Of a stretch of 64,000 nucleotides of DNA, positions 46,162-54,827 are shown in pieces. Each line of letters opens with the position of its first letter. Positions within the stretch are counted from its first letter, which is position 1. Under the pieces are notes generated by a model. That model was not told where the DNA came from. It saw only the letters and a list, made by a program, of their open reading frames with translations, and searched no databases. Position numbers and translations under genes: made by a program. Origin of the DNA: Guyparkeria hydrothermalis (lineage in GTDB: Bacteria > Pseudomonadota > Gammaproteobacteria > Halothiobacillales > Halothiobacillaceae); assembly GCF_023555385.1 (NCBI RefSeq), contig NZ_JAJSED010000001.1, positions 806,001-870,000 of the forward strand. The letters are read 5' to 3'.

Positions 46162-48888
46162 ATGCCTAGACACGACGGCCATCCGGATGACATGCACGCC
46201 CATCGACTACCCGTCGATGCGGTCCTCGACCATCAGGGAACCTCTCTCGAAAGCGGCCTGAGCGCTACCGAGGTGCGCGCCCGCCGCCGTCGCCACGGCC
46301 CCAACCGATTGCCTGAATCACGCGGCCCGTCCGTGTGGCGGATCCTGGTCAATCAGGTCGAGAGTCTGGTGGTGATCTTGTTGTTCAGTGCCGCCGTCGC
46401 GGCAGCGGCCTTCGGCAGCACCATCGAGGCGCTGGCCATCCTGGCCGCCCTGGTGGTCAACACAGCCGTCGGCTTCGCCATGGAGTGGCGCGCCACTCGT
46501 GCCATGGAGGCACTCGAGCGCATGGGCACCGCGCAGGTGCACGTCCGGCGCGACGGCAAGACGCACCGCATCGGTGCCGACCAACTGGTCCCCGGCGACA
46601 TCGTGCTTCTCGAGGCCGGCGACATGATCATGGCCGACATGCGGCTGGTCGAGTCCAACCGATTGCAGTGCAACGAGTCGGCCCTGACCGGCGAGTCCGT
46701 CGCCGTCGACAAGATTACCGAGCCGTTGTCCGAGGAGAATCCACCGATCGCCGACCGGCTCAACATGGCCTATTCCGGCACTGCGGTCACGCAGGGTTCG
46801 GGCAGCGGCGTGGTGGTGGCCACCGGATTGGCAACCGAGCTCGGCGAGATCGCCCGATTGGTCTCGGAATCGGGGCAATCGATCACGCCGCTGGAAAGAC
46901 GCCTCGACCGGCTTGGCCAGCGGCTGATCTGGCTCACGCTGGTGGTCGCCGTGCTGGTTGCCGGCGCGGGCATGCTTGCCGGCACCGATCTGCGCCTGAT
47001 GGTGGAAACCGCCATCGCCATGGCGATTGCCGCCGTGCCCGAAGGGTTGCCGGTGGTCGCCACACTGGCGCTCGCCCAGGGAATGCTCCGCATGGCCAGC
47101 CGCAATGCGCTGGTCAAGCGCCTGTCGGCCGTCGAGACGCTGGGCTCGGCGAACGTCATCTTCACCGACAAGACCGGCACGCTGACCCAGAACCACATGT
47201 CGCTTCACCGAGTAGTGCTCGAGCGCGGCACGGTGGAAGTTGAGGACAGCACATTCCAACTGGACCAGACCGCTCTCGATCCGGCGGAAACCTCCGACCT
47301 GCTCGCCTTCCTGGAAACGGCGGCGCTGTGCAACAACGCCAGCGTGGAATCGCACGGTGCGGTCGGCGACCCCACCGAGATCGGGCTGCTCGAGGCCGCG
47401 ACCCAAGCCGGTCTCACGCGGTCCACCCTGCTCGAGTCCTGGCCGGAGACCCGTGAGGTGAGCTTCGATCCGGCCACCAACATGATGGCCACCTATCATG
47501 CCGCCAACGACGGCTTCCGCGTGGCGGTCAAGGGGGCACCCGAATCGGTCATCGAGGCCTGCGATCGGGTGATGACCGCAGACGGGGAGCGGGCGCTCGA
47601 CGAGTCGGATCGTGCCGAATGGCGACGGCGCAGCGAGGCGCTGGCAGGCGATGGCCTGCGCACCTTGATGCTGGCGCAGAAGACCGTCGACGATGAGTCA
47701 GGCAATCCCTACGAGGGACTGACACTGCTGGGTGTTGCCGGGCTGCACGATCCCCCGCGACCGGGCATTCGCGAGACCATCAGTGCCTGCCAGGAAGCCG
47801 GCATTCGACTGGTGATGGTCACGGGCGATCACGACGCCACCGCCCGGGCGATCGCCCGCGAGATCGGCATTGCCGGGACCGACGCGCCGGCCACCGATCC
47901 CGCCGTTCTCGATCGTCTCGACGCCCTGTCCCCCGCCGAACGCGAGGCCCTGCTCGACCAGGGCGTGTTCGCCCGCATCTCTCCCCGGCAGAAGCTCGAA
48001 CTGATCCAGCTCTATCAGGAGGCCGGCTGGATCGTCGGCATGATCGGCGACGGCGTCAACGATGCTCCCGGTCTCAAGAAGGCGGATATCGGCATCGCCA
48101 TGGGACAACGCGGCACCGAGGTGGCTCGGGAGGCCGCGGACATGGTGCTCAAGGACGATGCCTTCGCCACCATCGTCGACGCGGTGCGGCACGGACGGAC
48201 CATCTTCCAGAACATCCGCCGCTTCATCGTCTACCTGCTCTCGGGCAATCTCGGCGAGATACTCGCCATCTCGGCCGCCGCGATGGTGGCCGCGCCGCTG
48301 CCGATGCTGCCCCTGCAGATCCTCTACATCAACTTTGTCTCGGATGTGATGCCCGCCCTCGCGCTGGGACTGAATCGCAGCGAGACGGGCATTATGGATC
48401 GCCCGCCCCGCGACCCGACCGAACCGATCCTGATGCGTCGCCACTGGTCGGCTATCGGGGGCTATGCGGTGATCATCGCGGCCACGGCATTGGCGGCCTT
48501 CGCCGTCGCCCTGCTCGTCCTGCAACTCGACACCGGGATGGCGGTGACGATCTCGTTCCTGACCTTCGGCTTCGCGCGGCTCTGGCACGTGTTCAACATG
48601 CGCAGCAGCCGCTCGGCGATGATCGTCAACGAGGTGACCCGCAACGGTTTCATCTGGGCGGCGATCGCCGTCGGCGTGCTCCTGCTGCTGGTGGCCACCT
48701 ATTTCGCCCCGCTCGCCGGCATTCTCGGCGTGACGCCGCCAGGCGGGCGCGAGTGGCTGCTGATACTGGGTTTCTCGCTGCTGCCGTTGCTGGTGGTCCA
48801 GTCGCTCAAGCGCGCCGGTCTGTGGTGGGAGCGCCCGGCCGACGTCGAACCGGCGAGTGATCAGTTGAGATCACGCGGGATCTCGTAG
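46162..48888 (+). CDS. P-type cation ATPase, Ca2+-type (P2A-like)
   Basis: A 908-residue ion pump. The phosphorylation site is IFTDKTGTLTQNHMS; TGES is present in NESALTGESVAVDK; the hinge is MIGDGVNDAPGLKKADIGIAMG. Transport-site residues match the SERCA-type pumps: AAVPEGLPVVATLA in helix 4, LSGNLGEILAI in helix 5, and YINFVSDVMPALALGLN in helix 6, which keep the Glu, Asn, Glu, Asn and Asp ligands. This favours Ca2+ over Mg2+ or heavy metals. The N-terminal 15 residues are His-rich (HDGHPDDMHAHR). An alternative start is ATG 46192. It overlaps the convergent S15 gene by 28 bases at the 3' end. Confidence 0.9.
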   Translation: MPRHDGHPDDMHAHRLPVDAVLDHQGTSLESGLSATEVRARRRRHGPNRLPESRGPSVWRILVNQVESLVVILLFSAAVAAAAFGSTIEALAILAALVVNTAVGFAMEWRATRAMEALERMGTAQVHVRRDGKTHRIGADQLVPGDIVLLEAGDMIMADMRLVESNRLQCNESALTGESVAVDKITEPLSEENPPIADRLNMAYSGTAVTQGSGSGVVVATGLATELGEIARLVSESGQSITPLERRLDRLGQRLIWLTLVVAVLVAGAGMLAGTDLRLMVETAIAMAIAAVPEGLPVVATLALAQGMLRMASRNALVKRLSAVETLGSANVIFTDKTGTLTQNHMSLHRVVLERGTVEVEDSTFQLDQTALDPAETSDLLAFLETAALCNNASVESHGAVGDPTEIGLLEAATQAGLTRSTLLESWPETREVSFDPATNMMATYHAANDGFRVAVKGAPESVIEACDRVMTADGERALDESDRAEWRRRSEALAGDGLRTLMLAQKTVDDESGNPYEGLTLLGVAGLHDPPRPGIRETISACQEAGIRLVMVTGDHDATARAIAREIGIAGTDAPATDPAVLDRLDALSPAEREALLDQGVFARISPRQKLELIQLYQEAGWIVGMIGDGVNDAPGLKKADIGIAMGQRGTEVAREAADMVLKDDAFATIVDAVRHGRTIFQNIRRFIVYLLSGNLGEILAISAAAMVAAPLPMLPLQILYINFVSDVMPALALGLNRSETGIMDRPPRDPTEPILMRRHWSAIGGYAVIIAATALAAFAVALLVLQLDTGMAVTISFLTFGFARLWHVFNMRSSRSAMIVNEVTRNGFIWAAIAVGVLLLLVATYFAPLAGILGVTPPGGREWLLILGFSLLPLLVVQSLKRAGLWWERPADVEPASDQLRSRGIS

Positions 48889-50897
48889 TCCCAGTTCTCG
48901 GAGAACACGCGCTTTTCCTCCTCGTGCTCGCCTTCGTAGGCATCGAGCTCGGCATGCAGCAGGAAGTGGGTCGAGGTCGCGGTCAGCACGGTGCGCGTGA
49001 CGGTACGTACCGCCCAACCGCCACGACGGTATCCCCGCTCCCAGAGCGTCTCGCCACGCGGTGACTGGTAGTCGTAGCCGCGGTAGCTGTACCACTCGAG
49101 CGCCTTGCGCTGCATCTCGAGATCGACCGGTTCGAGATAGACGGTGCCATCGTCGTTGATGACCTCGAGGGTGGATTCGTCGGTCTCGAGATCCCGCACC
49201 ACACGCCACTTGTGCTGGCCGGCCTCGACCCGCCGGGTCGGCGTGGGCGGAGCGCCCTCGGGCTGGGCGAATGTGATCTCGCGATCGCTCTCGTCGCGCC
49301 GCGGACGCTCGGGGAGCACCAGCTCGCTCGCGCCGGTGTGGATGGTCACACGTGTCGGCTGCGGCGCCGGCCACGCCAACGGCCAATAGGACGTCGATAT
49401 CGACACACGCAGGCGGTTCCCGGCGGGGAACACGTGGCCGATGTGATTCAGCGTGACCTCTACCCGGTAACGCCGCCCCGGCTCGAGCCGCTCGGGATGC
49501 TCCGAACTGTCACGGTGAGTGAGGTTCAGCAGGCCGTAGGTGACCCGGGTCGCCTTGTCGTCGGGGGCCACATCGGACAGGCGCACCGCGACCATCGCCA
49601 CGGGCTGGTCGACAGACAGATCAAGGACCAGACGCGGCGCACCGAGAATCTCCAGTGGCGTTTCCAGCCGGGCGGTGTCGAACACAAGCGCCCCGCCGTC
49701 TTCCTCGCGCTGGTCGTGCGGAAGATCCGGCGTGGCGGCGTAGGAACACCACTTGCCCGCAAAACGTCCCACCGAGAGCGGAGACTGGATCGACATCGGC
49801 ACCTCGTCGACCTCGGCATCTTCCGCCTCGAGCAGGCCCGGCCAGGCCAGGACCACGCGCCGGGAGCGGATTTCCGATGACGGCCAGCTCGTCTCGCCTA
49901 CCCAGCGGCCCGGGCGCTCCTGGTAGAACGTCGTCGGCGGCATGTATTCCTGCATCCAGGCACGGAGCATGGGTTCGTCCATGATCCCGGTCTCCTTGCC
50001 CTTGAGCCACTTGTCCCACCAGCGCAGGCATTCCTGCAGAAAACCGATCGCCGGCCCGGGGACACCCTGGTGGGGATACTTGTGGCTCCAGGGGCCAACC
50101 AGCCCCAGTCGCGGCACCTTGAGGCCGGCGAGCAACCGGAACACGGAATTGGTGTAGCCGTCGGCCCAGCCGGAGACGGCCATTACCGGGCACTGGATGG
50201 CATCCCAATCCTCGCAGACCGAGCCATGGCGCCAGTAGGCGTCCCGGCGCTGGTGGCGCAGCCACTTCTCGAGCCACAGGCCGCTGCCCTCGAGGCGTTC
50301 GAACCACATCTCCCGCCAGCGCTCGCCGACCATCTGCGGATCCGGCGGCAGCGAGTTGAAGGCGAACATCGTCGAGGCCCAGGAAAGGTTGTCCCCCAGC
50401 AGGCAACCGCCCATGTGGTGCACGTCGTCACCGTAGCGATCGTCGGTGGAGGCGACGGTGACCACCGCCTTGAGCTCCGGCGGACGCAGGGCGGCGATCT
50501 GCAGGCCGTTGAAGCCGCCCCAGGAAATCCCGATCATGCCGACCGAGCCGCTGCACCACTCCTGCGAGGCAATCCAGCGGATCACCTCGACGCCATCGTC
50601 CAGTTCCTGCTGCAGGTACTCGTCGAGCAGGACCCCCTCGGAATCGCCGCTGCCGCGCAGATCGACGCGCACACAGGCGTAGCCGTGGCCGGCGACGTAG
50701 GAGTGCATGACGTCGTCGCGCGCCCGGGTGTTGTCGCGGCGTCGGTACGGGATGTACTCGAGGATGGCCGGCACCGGCTCGGCCTCCGCACCTTCCGGCA
50801 GCCATAGCCGTGCGGCGAGTTGCGTGCCGTCACTCAGCGGAATCCAGACGAGTTCGATCTCGCGCACCGGGTTGGGCAGAGTGTCTATGCGCTTCAC
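48861..50897 (-). CDS. CocE/NonD (S15) serine hydrolase
   Basis: A 678-residue alpha/beta hydrolase of the X-Pro dipeptidyl-peptidase/cocaine esterase family, acting on acyl or peptide substrates. The catalytic triad fits S125 in IGISWGGFNG, D246 in SGWADGYTNSV and H272 in VGPWSHKYPHQG. A C-terminal jelly-roll domain (RVSISTSYWPLAWPAP) is typical. No signal peptide is present, so it is cytoplasmic. A GTG start at 50897 has an ideal GGAGG. It follows the ATP-grasp gene by 42 bases on the same strand, likely one operon. The substrate may be the product of that ligase; this is inferred from the pairing only. Confidence 0.88.
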   Translation of the reverse strand: MKRIDTLPNPVREIELVWIPLSDGTQLAARLWLPEGAEAEPVPAILEYIPYRRRDNTRARDDVMHSYVAGHGYACVRVDLRGSGDSEGVLLDEYLQQELDDGVEVIRWIASQEWCSGSVGMIGISWGGFNGLQIAALRPPELKAVVTVASTDDRYGDDVHHMGGCLLGDNLSWASTMFAFNSLPPDPQMVGERWREMWFERLEGSGLWLEKWLRHQRRDAYWRHGSVCEDWDAIQCPVMAVSGWADGYTNSVFRLLAGLKVPRLGLVGPWSHKYPHQGVPGPAIGFLQECLRWWDKWLKGKETGIMDEPMLRAWMQEYMPPTTFYQERPGRWVGETSWPSSEIRSRRVVLAWPGLLEAEDAEVDEVPMSIQSPLSVGRFAGKWCSYAATPDLPHDQREEDGGALVFDTARLETPLEILGAPRLVLDLSVDQPVAMVAVRLSDVAPDDKATRVTYGLLNLTHRDSSEHPERLEPGRRYRVEVTLNHIGHVFPAGNRLRVSISTSYWPLAWPAPQPTRVTIHTGASELVLPERPRRDESDREITFAQPEGAPPTPTRRVEAGQHKWRVVRDLETDESTLEVINDDGTVYLEPVDLEMQRKALEWYSYRGYDYQSPRGETLWERGYRRGGWAVRTVTRTVLTATSTHFLLHAELDAYEGEHEEEKRVFSENWDYEIPRDLN

Positions 50898-50939
50898 TCA
50901 CCACCTCCTGCAGAAAGGGAACGTGGAACCGGTCGCGGT

Positions 50940-52229
50940 TCAATCGACCGGGTGAAATTCCAACGGCAGGCGCGCCAACAACTCCCGATAGAGCCGGTGC
51001 ACCTCGTCATGGCCGGACCCGCCGAGAAAGATCACCGCCACCTCGTAGCTATAGGCATCCTGGCCACGCATCTCGGAAAGCCGATCGCCCTCCTCCACCT
51101 CGATCTGGATCAGCGCTCCGGGAAAATCGCGCTCCAGTACTTCGAGCTCCGCGCTCGTCGGCACACGGGTGACCACGGCGTCCTCGTAACGACGAACCAT
51201 GTACTTGACGGCCACCTGGTGCCGGCCTTCCCAGCGCGGGAACGAAGGGCGATGGCCGAGGGCAACATCGATCGCCACCTCGTGATGCGAGGCACCGGCG
51301 ACGTCGATGAACAGTGGCGAATGCGACTTCGAGATGCGGGTGTTCACCTCGAGCAGCCAGATCTGGTCGGCGGTCTCGTCCCAGAAGTACTCGATGTTGA
51401 ATGGCGTATCGTCGAGCTCCATCGCCGGGATGGCTTCACGGGTGATTTCGATCATCCGCGCCTGCACCGATTCGGGCAGTTGCGACGGAAACTCGTAACG
51501 CCCGAATGACGAATTCATCATCCCTTCCCGGATCGAGTCGACCACGCCGTAGACCGACACCCGGCCGTGACGAACATAGCCCTCGAGGGTGCATTGCCAG
51601 CCGTCGATCGGCTTTTCCAGTGTGCAGTGATAACCATCGATCGTGGCCGGGATGTCGTCCGGCAGCGAGACCCGCTCCATGAAGCGCGCGAAAGGCTCGC
51701 CGAAACGGTTGATGCCCGCCCGCAAGCCAGCGAGTGCATCATCGAGCTCACGCGGGCCATCGACCCGATAGACCATCTGCGAGGAGAAGCCGATGTTGGG
51801 CTTGATCCAGAAGGGATAGTCGAGCGTGACCTCGCGGGCGGCCTGTTCGTCGAACGGGTCGAGGCTCTGGAAGGCGGGGATGTTTTCCGGGACCACCGTT
51901 GCCTGACGCAGGCGCGACCAGTACTTGTGCTCGGCGATCAGGATGCTTTCCAGACTGGGCCCCGGCAGGCCGAAGGCGTCACGGAAGATGACCCGCAGGG
52001 CGTAGGTCGGGAAGTCCCAGTGACCGATGACCGCATCGGGACGCACGCCGGCGCCCTCGATTTGCCGCATGCCCGTCTCGATCATCTCGTCGATCGGGTA
52101 CGAGGCCGGGTTGACCATCATCCCGTAGGGCAGCAGGCCGTGAAAGGCGTACTCACGGGCGTGCCGGACAGTGTTCAGCTGCCTGAGGTGGAAGTCGTCC
52201 AGCCCGATGACGAACACATGTCTGGTCAT
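50940..52229 (-). CDS. ATP-grasp ligase of unknown substrate
   Basis: A 429-residue enzyme likely forming an amide or peptide bond with ATP. The ATP-grasp core is visible: DYPFWIKPNIGFSSQMV with the nucleotide-binding Lys (K143), FNIEYFWDE (E280), and IWLLEVNTRISKSHSP with metal ligands E294 and N296. A short internal repeat, IDGYHCTLE and IDGWQCTLE (residues about 198-216), lies in the centre and holds two cysteines. GAGGAGG precedes the ATG. With the S15 hydrolase it forms a two-gene operon. Substrates cannot be told; relatives include D-Ala-D-Ala-ligase-like and biotin-carboxylase-like enzymes. Confidence 0.82.
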   Translation of the reverse strand: MTRHVFVIGLDDFHLRQLNTVRHAREYAFHGLLPYGMMVNPASYPIDEMIETGMRQIEGAGVRPDAVIGHWDFPTYALRVIFRDAFGLPGPSLESILIAEHKYWSRLRQATVVPENIPAFQSLDPFDEQAAREVTLDYPFWIKPNIGFSSQMVYRVDGPRELDDALAGLRAGINRFGEPFARFMERVSLPDDIPATIDGYHCTLEKPIDGWQCTLEGYVRHGRVSVYGVVDSIREGMMNSSFGRYEFPSQLPESVQARMIEITREAIPAMELDDTPFNIEYFWDETADQIWLLEVNTRISKSHSPLFIDVAGASHHEVAIDVALGHRPSFPRWEGRHQVAVKYMVRRYEDAVVTRVPTSAELEVLERDFPGALIQIEVEEGDRLSEMRGQDAYSYEVAVIFLGGSGHDEVHRLYRELLARLPLEFHPVD

Positions 52230-52377
52230 GAGTCCTCCTCGAACAGCACGCGGCCGGCCACCGCACGTGACCGCTCGCCTGTCAGTTGGGATCGTCGAGG
52301 AAGAAGATAGCAGTCTGGGGGCACCACTGCCGGCCGCGGGGCACTCGCCATGACCCGTCGTCAGTGCCGGCGGCTAC

Positions 52378-54771
52378 TTACGTGCGCGCCTTGTGTGCTT
52401 GTTTCTGTCGATACATGGAGTCGTCGGCGGCCGCGAGCAACTCCTCAACGGTCGTACCCGAATCTGGGTAGACCGCCAGGCCGACACTGGCACTTGGATT
52501 AAGAGTCAGCTCATCAAGCTGGACGGGCGACTCGATCGCCTCATGGATCTTCTCCGCCACACGCTCGACCGCCTCCGGATTGACCGGCCGAGCGACCAGC
52601 ACCGCAAACTCGTCGCCGCCCTGCCGGCTGACAGTGTCCTCGTCGCGCGTGACCGTCTCCATGCGCCGAGCGAGCTCGACCAGCAGACGGTCTCCCACGT
52701 CGTGGCCATAGGTGTCGTTGATGGGCTTGAAATCATTCAGATCCACGTACAGTACGCCCACGCGCTCACCGTGACGTTCGGACGAGGAAAGTGCCCGCTC
52801 TAGACGCTCGTGGAACAAACTGCGATTGGCCAGCCCGGTCAGCGCATCGTGATGGGCCTTGTGCCACATAGCCCACTCGCGGGCCTTCGCCTCAGAGATA
52901 TCCGAGAACATGACCACGAACCGCCGATCTCCAAGATCGCTGGTAATCGAGGTGAACGAGGCCAAAGTCGGGAAGAAGTTGGTGCCGTCGCCAAATCGGC
53001 GCAACCAGAGCTCCCCTTCCCAGCTGCCGGCAGCCCGCAACACCTCACGCACCTGGTTAAAAGGTGTGGTGTCGTCACGATCGAACACCAGTTCGTCAAC
53101 GAACCGGCCGAGCAGCTCGGACTGGTCGTTTCCCAGCAGATGCTCGACCGCGGGGTTGGCCGACAGAATGCGCCCCGATTCATCAGCTATCACCACGCCC
53201 TCGTGGGTAGTCCGCAGGATGGTCGCCGCCTGCCGGGATTCCTCACTGGCGATAATACGGTCGGTTATGTCTTGCGTTGTCCCGACCATCCGAGTTGGAC
53301 GCCCCGAGCCATCGCGCTCGACCGTACCGCGCTCGTGCACATAACGGATCTCGGTATCGGGGAGCACGATACGGTGGTCGATCTGGTAGGTGTTTCCCGT
53401 CTGCAGCGAACCTTCCACGGCCTGTTCGACCCGCTCGCGATCGTCGGGATGGACCATCTCCATGAAGCGCTCGTAGGTCGGCGTCAGGCTCCCCGGCTCC
53501 TGACCGAAAATCCGGTAGACCTCGTCGGACCAGGACAGCCTGTTGCTGCCGACATCGAAACGCCAGCTGCCTACCCGGGCAATCCGCTGTGCCTCGTTGA
53601 GCATCCGAAGCCAATGTTCCCGCTCGCCGGCACGGCTGGACTCCCGCAGATTCATGTAGATCATCGATCCGATGGTCAACAGCACCAGCATGGCCGTCAG
53701 ACCCACCTTGATCCACAACCACGACCAGGCTTCGGCAAGCTGCGGCGCGGCGGCGTAGCGAAGCAGATAGGCCCCCTTGAGCCCCGTCGTGGTCTCGATG
53801 GGCAGGAAAGAGACCACGGCCGGCTCGGGTTGCCGCGTGGCCACGGAGAAGGTCTGCCAGTCGTTCATGCGCCGACGCACCCGGGGGCCGACGGCCTCGC
53901 CGATCTCGGCCAGTCGTGACTGACTCCAGTTGCGGGCCATCGGCAGGACGTCGGTGAGCTGGGTCAGATCCGCATGCCAGTCAATGACGAAACCCGGGTG
54001 CATGACCGAATCCATGTAGTTGTGCCGGCGCTCGTCGTCCCAGACCTTTCTCACCACCAGATCGCGGGAGACCAGCAGCCGGTAGGCACCGAGGTGTCTG
54101 TCGCCGTGAGAAAGCAGAAAGGAGCGAAACGAGTACGACGTCTCGACCGAGCCAACGAACTCCCCCTCGAAGTACAGCGGGAAAATGTAGCGAAAGCCGT
54201 TGAAGACCCGCCCCTCCTCGAAGCCGCTGACCGGCACGCGCTCGGTATTCACTCGGGCAATGCCGGTACGCACCTTCCACAAATCGTCGCCGAACTTCTC
54301 CGGGCGGTGAAAGCGCAGGAAGCTGATGGCCCCCGGCAAATGGAAATGCAGCTGGCGAAAGCCCTTGTCGCGCATCCGCTCATACAAAGGTCCGAGCCGA
54401 TCGAGCAATTCGGCGCGCAGATCGGCGAGCCGCTCCGGGTCTTCCGTACGCGACGCCGCGGCCATCAGCCGGAGGACTTCGGGCTGGTTGATCTTGTCCT
54501 CGAAGACCTGGTCGGCAAGCTCCGCCTGGTACTGGCTCAGCGCCCGGTACTCGATCGTAAGATGCTCGACCGACTTGTCCTGGGTGGACCTGACGAGGTC
54601 GGCGTAGGCATCCAGGTACGACCAGAGCAACAACAGAAACACGAGGCCGCCGAAGATCGCCACCAAGGTATTGCGCAACCTGATGCGATGTTTGACGCCG
54701 TCCGTTTTCGATTTGGCGGGGGTCCGATCCTCTGACACGTTGACGGTTCTACTCCCGAAATATCTGCCCAT
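52378..54771 (-). CDS. Membrane diguanylate cyclase: double-Cache-like sensor, two PAS, GGDEF (copy 2 of tandem)
   Basis: A 797-residue protein. Helix 1 is at about residues 35-53, a periplasmic Cache-like domain at about 60-345 (LHFHLPGAISFLRFHRPEKF), helix 2 at about 352-373, PAS domains at about 400-505 and 520-625, then GGDEF at 718-722 in RQGGDEFAVLV. RDED five residues before it is the RxxD inhibitory site. It is a close paralogue of the cyclase just upstream. The ATG at 54771 lacks a clear ribosome site; a GTG at 54738 with GGGAG upstream is an alternative. Input ligand unknown. Confidence 0.9.
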   Translation of the reverse strand: MGRYFGSRTVNVSEDRTPAKSKTDGVKHRIRLRNTLVAIFGGLVFLLLLWSYLDAYADLVRSTQDKSVEHLTIEYRALSQYQAELADQVFEDKINQPEVLRLMAAASRTEDPERLADLRAELLDRLGPLYERMRDKGFRQLHFHLPGAISFLRFHRPEKFGDDLWKVRTGIARVNTERVPVSGFEEGRVFNGFRYIFPLYFEGEFVGSVETSYSFRSFLLSHGDRHLGAYRLLVSRDLVVRKVWDDERRHNYMDSVMHPGFVIDWHADLTQLTDVLPMARNWSQSRLAEIGEAVGPRVRRRMNDWQTFSVATRQPEPAVVSFLPIETTTGLKGAYLLRYAAAPQLAEAWSWLWIKVGLTAMLVLLTIGSMIYMNLRESSRAGEREHWLRMLNEAQRIARVGSWRFDVGSNRLSWSDEVYRIFGQEPGSLTPTYERFMEMVHPDDRERVEQAVEGSLQTGNTYQIDHRIVLPDTEIRYVHERGTVERDGSGRPTRMVGTTQDITDRIIASEESRQAATILRTTHEGVVIADESGRILSANPAVEHLLGNDQSELLGRFVDELVFDRDDTTPFNQVREVLRAAGSWEGELWLRRFGDGTNFFPTLASFTSITSDLGDRRFVVMFSDISEAKAREWAMWHKAHHDALTGLANRSLFHERLERALSSSERHGERVGVLYVDLNDFKPINDTYGHDVGDRLLVELARRMETVTRDEDTVSRQGGDEFAVLVARPVNPEAVERVAEKIHEAIESPVQLDELTLNPSASVGLAVYPDSGTTVEELLAAADDSMYRQKQAHKART

Positions 54772-54827
54772 CAGGATATCGCGTAGGCGTCGCCGGGGCG
54801 AAGACCGCCAACCGGCTGAATATCCTC

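Noticed and set aside
48861-48888. Tail-to-tail overlap of the P-type ATPase and S15 genes as a sign of a broken gene
   Set aside because: Both proteins end where their families do; a 28-base convergent overlap is ordinary in dense genomes.
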